This document shows positions 1-5,274 of a stretch of DNA of 6,366 nt, piece by piece (within the stretch, counting starts at the first letter, position 1; each line of letters starts with the position of its first letter). Below the pieces are notes generated by a model. That model saw only the letters and a program-made list of their open reading frames with translations. It made no database searches and was not told the origin of the DNA. Location of the stretch: contig DMCZ01000036.1 of NCBI GenBank assembly GCA_003446655.1, forward strand, positions 1 to 6,366. The letters are read 5' to 3'. The position numbers and the translations under genes were made by a program. This DNA comes from Thauera sp. (GTDB lineage Bacteria > Pseudomonadota > Gammaproteobacteria > Burkholderiales > Rhodocyclaceae).

Positions 1-1
1 G

Positions 2-265
2 CACCCGATCTTCGGTCTGGTCTCGATCGTGGCCGACCGGATCCGCGAGTACGAAGCACGCGTCCATCCGTGGCCGGCGTTGCCGCCGTCCGAGTTGCTG
101 CGCGAGTTGATGGCCGAGCACGGCATCCGCCAAAGCGACCTGCCCGAGGTCGGTACGCAGTCGGTGGTGTCCGAGGTTCTGGCAGGCAAGCGCGGGCTGA
201 ACCTGCGGCAGATCAAGGCCTTGTCCGAACGCTTCAAGGTTCCGATGGAAGTGTTCGCAGGCTGA
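2..265 (+). CDS. HigA-like antitoxin / XRE-type HTH protein, 3' part only
   Basis: This gene runs in from the left edge: the frame is open from base 2, so 87 residues are visible and the true start lies outside. A GTG at 29 falls inside the conserved part and is unlikely to be the start. The visible part has a helical lead-in (residues with DRIREYEARVHPWP), then a helix-turn-helix core (LRELMAEHGIRQSDLPEVG, then VVSEVLAGKRGLN and LRQIKALSERFKVP). This pattern, especially the SDLPEVG...VVSEVLAGKR block, is typical of HigA antitoxins, which neutralise a HigB mRNA interferase and repress their own operon. In such systems higB usually lies just upstream, which would be outside the window. A solitary regulator of the same fold is the alternative. 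The gene is followed by a strong hairpin at 316-350. Confidence 0.8.
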   Translation, partial: HPIFGLVSIVADRIREYEARVHPWPALPPSELLRELMAEHGIRQSDLPEVGTQSVVSEVLAGKRGLNLRQIKALSERFKVPMEVFAG

Positions 266-315
266 TGCTGCATGGCATGACCGCGCAGGCCTGACGAAAG
301 CTGGCGACTGAACAT

Positions 316-350
316 GCAAGCGGCGTCGCAATCACAGCGACGCCGCTTGC
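316..350. terminator. Perfect 14-bp hairpin in convergent gap
   Basis: Bases 316-329 (GCAAGCGGCGTCGC) are exactly complementary to 337-350, with a 7-base loop. On the + strand the stem is followed by CTTTCC, a short pyrimidine tail, so it is probably the terminator of the HigA-like gene that stops 50 bases upstream. It may also stop transcripts coming from the sulfatase remnant on the - strand, whose stop codon is 40 bases away on the other side. Confidence 0.75.
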
Positions 351-354
351 CTTT

Positions 355-378
355 CCGGCAGCCTGCACGGGCTGCCGG
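355..378. terminator. Second hairpin beside the sulfatase stop
   Basis: Bases 355-363 (CCGGCAGCC) pair perfectly with 370-378 around a 6-base loop. The hairpin begins 11 bases past the sulfatase stop codon on the - strand. Neither strand has a clear T tract, so it could be a weak terminator or an RNA-end stabiliser for the - strand gene. Confidence 0.45.
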
Positions 379-389
379 TCAGCAGACCC

Positions 390-1556
390 TTACTGGCGGG
401 CCATCGCCATCCTGATGACTTCCACCGGGTCGAGCAGGTGATCCAGGTCTTCTGCGGCCTCGTCGATCGCCAGTTGCACCCCCTTCACCTTACCGTTGAA
501 GGAATTGTTGCCGGGCGCATAGTCCGGTGACACCGCCGAACCGCCATCCTTGCCGACATCCAGACCATCGTCGGCCGAGAAGATCATCGCCAGCGTGGCG
601 CCGACTTCGCCCTCACCATCCTTCTGGCCATCGACATACAGCGTCACCTTGCCGCCCTTGCCAAGCCCGCCACCGGCATAGGCGAACTCCATGCGCACCT
701 GATGCTCCCCAGGCGACATGACCGAAGCGCCCTCGATCATGAAGTGCTTGAAGCCGCCCCAGTTGTAGCAGTACTTGAGCTTGCCGCCCTTGGCGTACAG
801 GCTCCAGCCGCCGATATCGGCGCCCTGCGCGATGATCACGCCCTCGGCACCGCCTTGCGGCACCACGATCTGGGCGGTCACGGAGTGCGACTTGTTCTTG
901 ATGTTGAGGACACAGTTCTCACTAAGGTGCCCCATACCGCCGGCCAGCAGCTGGGTCTTACCTTTCACGAGCACCGGCCGCCCTGCGATATCAGGGTTCA
1001 GCTTCTCGAAGATCCGGTCATCCATGGGCAGCACCTTGTTGCGCGTCGCCTCGATGATCCACAGCCGCTGCAGTTCGCGCAGCTTGTCCGGCATCTCTTT
1101 CGACAGATCCCTGGCCTGCGTCCAGTCCTTGGTGGTGTCATAGAGTTCCCACTCGTCGTCATCGAGCGCGGGCTTCACGTTCGGAATCCACGGCGTGTAG
1201 TGCTTGGTCACCGCGGTCCAGCCCTTGTGATAGATGGCCCGGTTGCCCATGACCTCGAAGTACTGCGTTTCGCGGACTTCCGGCGCCTTGGCGTCGTTGA
1301 AGGTCGGCAGCATGCTGACCCCGTCGATCGGATCCTGCTGGATGCCGTCGACGGAAACCGGCTCGGGGATGCCCGCGGCCGCGAGGATGGTCGGCGCCAC
1401 GTCGATGACATGCGCGAACTGCGTGCGCAGCTCGCCCTTCGCCTGGATACCCTTCGGCCAATGCACGACCGTGCCATTGCGCGCAGACGACAACAAGCAG
1501 GCACCGCACTGGGAATCGGCCGCGAACCGCAAGGCGCCGCCCCCCCCACCCCTCAT
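390..1556 (-). pseudogene. Arylsulfatase, C-terminal remnant lacking the catalytic part
   Basis: The frame reads 388 codons on the - strand. From about residue 26 it matches the late part of a large arylsulfatase: RNGTVVHWPKGI (26-37), HVIDVAPTILAAAGIPEP (49-66), DGVSMLPTF (78-86), TQYFEVMGNRAIYHKGW (97-113) and the WELYD...DLS block (136-152). Residues of about 212-388 form a C-terminal beta-rich, lectin-like domain (GGAEGVIIAQGADIGGWSLY, 235-254; VTLYVDGQKDGEGEVGAT, 304-321). Full-length proteins of this type are roughly 750-800 residues, and carry the metal ligands and the C-x-P/A-x-R formylglycine site in the N-terminal half. All of that is absent. Residues 1-25 (glycine run, then low-complexity sequence) do not look like sulfatase. 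The start at 1556 lies on a poly-G run, has no ribosome binding site, and the frame is closed upstream by a stop at 1569-1571. I infer a 5'-truncated, inactive gene. The remaining reading frame is intact, so the truncation may be recent, or an assembly misjoin. Confidence 0.8.
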
Positions 1557-1559
1557 TGA
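1484..1559 (+). other. Possible 3' scar of a lost + strand gene, joined to the sulfatase remnant
   Basis: Immediately beyond the point where sulfatase similarity stops, the + strand reads DDNKQAPHWESAANRKA (1486-1536), followed by a proline run. This looks more like protein than the - strand reading of the same bases. The run includes eight C's at 1540-1547. One extra base there would put this frame onto the TGA at 1557-1559, giving a C-terminus ending PPPPTPH. That TGA overlaps the ATG of the DUF202 gene by one base, as in translationally coupled genes. I infer that the DUF202 operon once had an upstream gene whose body was replaced by the inverted sulfatase fragment. I do not recognise the protein. 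The alternative is chance coding in GC-rich DNA. Confidence 0.3.
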
Positions 1560-2041
1560 TGGGCAAGCTCAACGGCATGTTTTCAGGCCACGACTCCAGC
1601 CGCCCGCCGGCCACCGAAACCAAGGCGGTCAAGGAACTCACGCACCAACTCAAGTCGTCCAACGAGCTTGCCGAAGACCGCACCGTCCTCGCCATCAAGC
1701 GGACGGTGATGGGGGCCGATCGCACGCTGATGGCCTGGCTGCGCACCGCCTTGTCGATGATCAGCTTCGGCTTCACGATCTACAAGGTGCTCGAAGGGCT
1801 CAAGGGCGGGGAGGTCGGCGTGGTCGCCCAGCAATACGAACCGCGCACCGTGGGCCTGTTTCTGGTGGGCCTCGGCACCCTGTCGATGGTCATGGGCACC
1901 GTCGAGTACTGGTTCTCGATCAAGGGCATGCAACCCGTCGCCACGGTCACGATCTGGAAGCGGCCGTCGTTCATCATGGCCATGATCGTCTCCCTCGCGG
2001 GCCTGTCGGTGTTCGTCAGCATCATCGCGAACCTGCTCTGA
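1559..2041 (+). CDS. DUF202 / YidH-family inner membrane protein
   Basis: Taken from the ATG at 1559, the protein has 160 residues; a TTG at 1556 and a second ATG at 1577 are other possible starts. None has a clear ribosome binding site. The first 40 or so residues are hydrophilic and probably cytoplasmic. The DUF202 signature follows: RTVMGADRTLMAWLRTALS (48-66), leading into the first membrane helix (about 58-78). Further helices lie at about 97-117 and 136-159, the usual three. The biochemical role of the family is unknown. It heads a tightly packed run of membrane-protein genes: the next start is 8 bases after its stop. In E. coli the DUF202 genes yidG and yidH lie next to the sulfatase gene yidJ, so the sulfatase remnant next door may be a relic of the same association. 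The missing ribosome binding site fits the idea that translation once coupled to an upstream gene. Confidence 0.85.
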   Translation: MGKLNGMFSGHDSSRPPATETKAVKELTHQLKSSNELAEDRTVLAIKRTVMGADRTLMAWLRTALSMISFGFTIYKVLEGLKGGEVGVVAQQYEPRTVGLFLVGLGTLSMVMGTVEYWFSIKGMQPVATVTIWKRPSFIMAMIVSLAGLSVFVSIIANLL

Positions 2042-2049
2042 GAGCACGC

Positions 2050-2784
2050 ATGGAAGCGCCCCGCCTCCTCGAAACGGGCCTCGCGGCGCTGCTCCTGGCG
2101 GTGGCCTTCCTCGTCGGCGAGCGCACCCGCATTCTCGGCCGGCTGCTCGCGCCGCGCAGCCTCACCTCGTTCGGCGGCGGCATGGCGGCCGCTTATGTGT
2201 TTCTCCACGTCATGCCGGAACTGCACGGCGCACGACACGCCTTTACGGAGGCCGCGACCGTGGCGCTGCCCTATGAAGGCAAGGCGATCTATTACCTGGC
2301 CCTGGCCGGATTCCTGAGCTTCTACGGCATCAGGCACTTCCACACGCGCCAGGCAAACGCGCGCGACAGCAAGCCGGATAGCCTGGACTTCCAGGTCCAG
2401 ATCGGCGGCTTCGCCGCCTACGCCTGGCTGATGGGCTATCTGCTGCTGCGCGGGCTCGAAGCGCAGCATGCCGCCATCGGGCTGTACGCGGTCGCAATGG
2501 GTTTCCACTGTCTCGCGATCAACCGCGACCTGAGCGACGAATACGGCAGTGCTTACCGTCGTAGCGGTCGCTTCATCCTCGCCGGCATGGCGCTCGCCGG
2601 CTGGGCAAGCGCGGCGGTGCTCGACCTGCCCGCCAGCCTGATCCCGCTGCTGCTCGCCTTCCTGTCGGGCGCCGTGATCATGAACAGCCTGATCCTGGAA
2701 CTGCCGACGGAAAAGGATGGCCGCTTCTGGCCCTTCCTGACCGGCGGCCTCCTCTACGGTCTCGTCCTGCTGCCCCTCGGCTGA
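2050..2784 (+). CDS. Eight-helix membrane protein with ZIP-transporter-like motifs
   Basis: The protein has 244 residues. ATG 2050 is chosen because GAGAG at 2040-2044 gives a plausible ribosome binding site overlapping the DUF202 stop, and the first membrane helix starts right after it. The same frame stays open far upstream, but that extension overlaps the DUF202 gene and is proline/arginine-rich shadow. Hydrophobic segments lie at about 8-22, 40-56, 77-94, 118-134, 140-156, 174-191, 195-214 and 225-242. The FGGGMAAAYVFLHVMPEL block (41-58) resembles the H-x-x-P-E region of ZIP metal transporters, F-H at 152-153 sits where ZIP proteins carry a metal-binding helix, and LELPTE (216-221) loosely recalls the following E-x-P-x-E helix. 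The full histidine/aspartate metal set of ZIP is not present, so a distant, perhaps non-transporting relative is as likely as a zinc or iron carrier. I do not assign a substrate. Confidence 0.75.
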   Translation: MEAPRLLETGLAALLLAVAFLVGERTRILGRLLAPRSLTSFGGGMAAAYVFLHVMPELHGARHAFTEAATVALPYEGKAIYYLALAGFLSFYGIRHFHTRQANARDSKPDSLDFQVQIGGFAAYAWLMGYLLLRGLEAQHAAIGLYAVAMGFHCLAINRDLSDEYGSAYRRSGRFILAGMALAGWASAAVLDLPASLIPLLLAFLSGAVIMNSLILELPTEKDGRFWPFLTGGLLYGLVLLPLG

Positions 2785-2817
2785 AGGCAAGACATCTCGC
2801 AATGGAAGACACCCGAA

Positions 2818-3195
2818 ATGGACGACATCTGGCTTCGCATCCTCGACAACATGAGCGACCGCGTCAGCGGCCCGTTCAAGTTCCGGCTGCTGCTGCAACC
2901 GCTGATGGCGGCGTTCTTCGCCATCAAGGCCGGGCTGCTCGACGCACGGACCGGCAAGCCGCCCTACTTCTGGGCGCTGGCCACCCATCCGGAGCACCGG
3001 ATCGACATGCTGAAGGATGGCTGGAAGGACGTCAGCAAGGTCTTCCTGATCGCGGTCGTGCTCGATGTCGCCTACCAGATCGTCGTGCTGCGCTTCGTGT
3101 ATCCGGGCGAAGTGATCCTCGTCGCGTTCACGCTGGCGATCCTGCCCTACCTGCTTCTGCGCGGGCTGGTCACCCGCATTGCCAGAAAGCGCTGA
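2818..3195 (+). CDS. Small conserved three-helix membrane protein, function unknown
   Basis: The protein has 125 residues. ATG 2818 has GGAAG at 2804-2808, nine bases upstream, and starts 33 bases after the previous stop, so it is probably the third gene of the DUF202 operon. After an amphipathic N-terminus come RLLLQPLMAAFFAIKAGLL (23-41), a polar stretch with PPYFWAL and a HPEHR motif (48-61), then two hydrophobic segments at about 74-92 and 97-116, ending in a basic tail (RIARKR), which suggests a cytoplasmic C-terminus. From memory, similar proteins are widespread in Proteobacteria as unnamed membrane proteins. The polar segment between the first and second helix is the best conserved-looking part. 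No enzymatic motif is visible. Confidence 0.8.
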   Translation: MDDIWLRILDNMSDRVSGPFKFRLLLQPLMAAFFAIKAGLLDARTGKPPYFWALATHPEHRIDMLKDGWKDVSKVFLIAVVLDVAYQIVVLRFVYPGEVILVAFTLAILPYLLLRGLVTRIARKR

Positions 3196-3226
3196 TCACG
3201 AACCGGCGACTTATGAAGCGGCGGCT

Positions 3227-3232
3227 TACAAT
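3227..3232 (+). promoter_or_regulatory. Possible -10 element upstream of exonuclease III
   Basis: TACAAT at 3227-3232 matches five of six bases of the sigma-70 -10 consensus. I see no good -35 hexamer at the usual distance. A start of transcription near 3239 would leave only about 25 bases before the ATG at 3265. Confidence 0.35.
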
Positions 3233-3264
3233 GGCGGGCCTTGCTTCAATTGCCGATGCCACAG

Positions 3265-4038
3265 ATGAAGATCGCCACCTGGAACGTCAACTCGCTCAAG
3301 GTCCGCCTGCCCCAGGTCCTCGACTGGCTCGCCGCCAACCGCCCCGATGCGCTGTGCCTGCAGGAACTGAAGCTCGAGGACAAGGCCTTCCCGGTCGCCG
3401 AGCTTGAAGCCGCCGGCTACCACGCTGTCTTCATCGGCCAGAAGACCTACAACGGCGTCGCCATCCTGAGCCCGCAGCCGATCGACGAGGCCAGCGTGGT
3501 GCGCAACATCCCCGGCTTCGAGGACGAGCAGAAGCGCATCATCGCCGCCACGATCGCCGGCGTGCGCGTGGTGTGCGGCTACTTTCCCAATGGCCAGGCG
3601 GTGGGCTCGGACAAGTTCGAGTACAAGCTGCGCTGGCTCGCCGCGCTCACCGACTGGCTGCGCGAGGAGCTGAAGACGCACGAGCGCCTGGTGCTGGCGG
3701 GCGACTTCAACATCGCCCCCGAGGACCGCGACGCCCATCCGGACTGGAAGGACGAGATCCATGTCTCGGAACCCGAACGCGCCGCCTTCCGCGCGCTGCA
3801 GGACCTCGGCCTGATCGACGCCTTCCGCCTCTTCGAGCAGCCCGAGCGCGCGTTCTCGTGGTGGGACTACCGGATGATGGCCTTCCGCCGCAATTTCGGC
3901 CTGCGCATCGACCATCTGCTGGTGTCGCCCGCGCTGCGCGAGGCGTGCCGCAGTTGCGTGGTGGACAAGGAACCGCGCCGGCTGGAGCGACCGTCGGACC
4001 ACGCGCCGGTCGTGCTGGAGCTGGCGCTGGGCGCCTGA
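3265..4038 (+). CDS. xth: Exodeoxyribonuclease III (AP endonuclease family 1)
   Basis: This is a cytoplasmic DNA repair enzyme that cuts 5' of abasic sites and degrades one strand 3' to 5'. From ATG 3265 it has 257 residues, close to the 268 of E. coli Xth. The active-site set is complete: N7 (ATWNVNS), E34 (CLQELKL, the metal ligand), Y106 (CGYFPNGQ), D147 and N149 (AGDFNIAPED), D216 (RIDHLLVS), and D245-H246 (SDHAPV). The start at 3265 gives the usual N-terminus, MKIATWNVNS; ATG 3256 and TTG 3241 are in frame upstream, but no start has a clear ribosome binding site. The gene follows the membrane operon after 69 bases that hold a -10-like TACAAT, so it probably has its own promoter. Confidence 0.95.
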   Translation: MKIATWNVNSLKVRLPQVLDWLAANRPDALCLQELKLEDKAFPVAELEAAGYHAVFIGQKTYNGVAILSPQPIDEASVVRNIPGFEDEQKRIIAATIAGVRVVCGYFPNGQAVGSDKFEYKLRWLAALTDWLREELKTHERLVLAGDFNIAPEDRDAHPDWKDEIHVSEPERAAFRALQDLGLIDAFRLFEQPERAFSWWDYRMMAFRRNFGLRIDHLLVSPALREACRSCVVDKEPRRLERPSDHAPVVLELALGA

Positions 4039-4078
4039 CGCTGCAGCGCCCTGCCGCAATCCGCAAGACAATGCACCG

Positions 4079-4780
4079 ATGAGTTCGAACACCGCTTCCG
4101 GCTCTGCGCCAACGACCGAGACCGAGCGCCTGGAAAGCCGCTACCCGGTACTCGCGGCGCTGTCCCCGCCAGCACATGCCCGCCTGCTGCAAAGCGCCCA
4201 CTGGATGCGCGTGCCCGCCGGCGCGATGCTGTTCGACGACCGCCAGGCCTGCGAGGGCTTCCCCTTCGTGGTCGAGGGCACGGTGCGGGTGAGCAAGTGC
4301 GCGCCGAGCGGGCGCGAGCTGCCGCTCTACCGCGTCGGCCCGGGCGAGACCTGCATCATCTCGTCGTCCTGCCTGCTCGGCCACGAGGACTACAACGCTC
4401 GCGGGGTCACCGAGTCCGACACGCTGCTGATGCTGCTGCCGAAGGCGGTTTTCGACGAGATGATGGCCGAGCGCCCCTTCCGCGACTTCGTCTTCCACCT
4501 CTTCGCCGAGCGCATTGCCGACCTGATGCAGCTGATCGAGGAGGTCGCCTTCCGCAAGCTCGACCAGCGCCTGGCGGCCCTGCTGCTCGGCAAGGGCCGG
4601 CTGCTGCACGTCACCCATCAGCAGCTCGCCGACGAGCTCGGCAGCGTGCGCGAGATCGTCAGCCGCCTGCTCAAGAGCTTTGCCGACCAGGGGCTGGTGA
4701 GACTCGGGCGCGAACAGGTCGAGATCCTCGACCCCGCCGGGTTGCGCCGGCTGTCGGCGGAAGGCTCGGGCAAAGCCTGA
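4079..4780 (+). CDS. Crp/Fnr-family transcriptional regulator
   Basis: The protein has 233 residues. Its N-terminal effector domain is a cyclic-nucleotide-binding-type beta barrel (about 20-130, including VPAGAMLFD, FPFVVEGTVRVSK, VGPGETC). A long dimer helix follows (about 131-158), then a winged helix-turn-helix (VTHQQLADELGSVREIVSRLLKSF, 178-201, then GLVRLGREQVEILD). The recognition helix reads R-E-I-V-S-R (191-196). This has the E-x-x-S-R pattern of FNR and keeps the R-E...R positions of CRP. Four cysteines lie in the sensor half (58, 74, 92, 98) but not in FNR's N-terminal cluster arrangement, so an oxygen-sensing 4Fe-4S cluster is not supported. The signal is unknown; a thiol-based or nucleotide-free mode is possible. 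The gene starts 40 bases after xth. The likely target is the DUF2892 gene downstream, whose promoter region carries a family-type palindrome at 4881-4896. Confidence 0.9.
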   Translation: MSSNTASGSAPTTETERLESRYPVLAALSPPAHARLLQSAHWMRVPAGAMLFDDRQACEGFPFVVEGTVRVSKCAPSGRELPLYRVGPGETCIISSSCLLGHEDYNARGVTESDTLLMLLPKAVFDEMMAERPFRDFVFHLFAERIADLMQLIEEVAFRKLDQRLAALLLGKGRLLHVTHQQLADELGSVREIVSRLLKSFADQGLVRLGREQVEILDPAGLRRLSAEGSGKA

Positions 4781-4880
4781 ACGGGCACGCTCCGCCACGA
4801 CCGGCGCGGGCGCCCGAAGCGTCATCGCATGGGGATGCCCCCCGCGTACGCTGCCTTGAGCGCCGATCACGCAACGCTTG

Positions 4881-4896
4881 TGTAACCATGGTTACA
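4881..4896. promoter_or_regulatory. Crp/Fnr-type operator, perfect 16-bp palindrome
   Basis: TGTAACCATGGTTACA is a perfect inverted repeat. It fits the family layout TGTnA-N6-TnACA, intermediate between CRP (TGTGA-N6-TCACA) and sites such as NtcA's GTA-N8-TAC. Its centre (4888.5) is about 42 bases upstream of the start of transcription predicted from the -10-like element at 4919-4924, the standard class II activator position. The neighbouring Crp/Fnr gene is the natural candidate to bind it. Confidence 0.65.
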
Positions 4897-4918
4897 GACG
4901 ACAAACATGCTGGCGTGA

Positions 4919-4924
4919 TTCAAT
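4919..4924 (+). promoter_or_regulatory. Possible -10 element of the DUF2892 promoter
   Basis: TTCAAT matches four of six -10 bases. No recognisable -35 element lies 15-19 bases upstream, as expected for a promoter that depends on an activator bound at the adjoining palindrome. The start of transcription would be near 4931, with a leader of about 28 bases. Confidence 0.35.
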
Positions 4925-4958
4925 CGCCGCACTACCCCACTTCTGTCAGGAGAGCACC

Positions 4959-5150
4959 ATGAAAACCAACGTTGGCGGCATCGACAAGATCATCCGCATC
5001 CTTGCTGGCGTGGCACTGATCGCCTGGGCGCTGATGGGCGGCCCGGTCTGGGCCTGGATCGGCATCGTCCCGCTCGCCACCGGCCTGCTCGGCTGGTGCC
5101 CGGCCTACACCCTGTTCGGCATGAACACCTGCCCGCTGAACAAGAAGTAG
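4959..5150 (+). CDS. DUF2892 family small inner membrane protein
   Basis: The protein has 63 residues. ATG 4959 has a strong ribosome binding site, AGGAG at 4948-4952, six bases upstream. The sequence has the family pattern: MKTNVGGIDKIIRILAG at the N-terminus, two hydrophobic segments (about 12-27 and 30-46), then GWCPAYTLFGMNTCPL, with the two conserved cysteines at 47 and 58. In other bacteria DUF2892 occurs alone or as the membrane part of rhodanese proteins such as YgaP, which links it loosely to sulfur or thiol handling; the molecular role here is unknown. It is transcribed away from the Crp/Fnr gene in the same direction, behind its own apparently activator-dependent promoter, and is followed by two hairpins. 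Confidence 0.9.
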   Translation: MKTNVGGIDKIIRILAGVALIAWALMGGPVWAWIGIVPLATGLLGWCPAYTLFGMNTCPLNKK

Positions 5151-5161
5151 GACCTGGCCGC

Positions 5162-5185
5162 GCCTCCGCCGGCACGGCGGCAGGC
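5162..5185 (+). terminator. Hairpin after the DUF2892 gene
   Basis: Bases 5166-5171 (CCGCCG) pair with 5175-5180 around the loop GCA, and 5162-5165 pair with 5182-5185 past one bulged base. It begins 11 bases after the stop codon. No T tract follows, so its strength as a terminator is uncertain. Confidence 0.45.
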
Positions 5186-5216
5186 CGGGACCGCAGCCTC
5201 ATCCGAGCAGGACGGC

Positions 5217-5248
5217 GCGCGAACGCACCGATACACGGGCGTTCGCGC
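5217..5248. terminator. Convergent hairpin between DUF2892 and ksgA
   Basis: GCGCGAACGC at 5217-5226 pairs perfectly with 5239-5248. Three more pairs (5228-5230 with 5236-5238) extend the stem past a bulged A. It lies 26 bases beyond the ksgA stop on the - strand and 66 beyond the DUF2892 stop on the + strand, so it may serve both. T-rich tails are weak on both sides. Confidence 0.6.
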
Positions 5249-5274
5249 AGTCCCGCTGTTGCATCAAGGGTGCA

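Noticed and set aside
702..1559. Long open frame on the + strand opposite the sulfatase remnant
   Set aside because: It lies antisense to a frame with clear sulfatase similarity, and its product is a low-complexity mix rich in R, A, L and H with no domain. It is a by-product of GC-rich codon use. Only its final TGA is of interest.
1234..2049. Upstream extension of the ZIP-like protein's frame to 516 residues
   Set aside because: It would overlap the whole DUF202 gene and the sulfatase remnant. The hydrophobic, family-like part begins at ATG 2050, which has a usable ribosome binding site.
1780..2997. 405-codon open frame on the - strand opposite the membrane cassette
   Set aside because: Antisense to three genes with convincing membrane topology; its product is rich in Q, E, R and A with no recognisable family.
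4039..4048. CGCTGCAGCG palindrome just after the exonuclease III stop
   Set aside because: Ten self-complementary bases leave no loop for a hairpin and match no operator layout I know; likely chance in GC-rich DNA.
3226..4870. Long - strand frames opposite exonuclease III and the Crp/Fnr gene
   Set aside because: Both + strand genes have complete family motifs, and the antisense products are repetitive and charged without any domain.
4781..4880. Possible terminator after the Crp/Fnr gene
   Set aside because: Only short GC palindromes such as CGGGCGCCCG are visible, with no stem-loop of useful length and no T tract.
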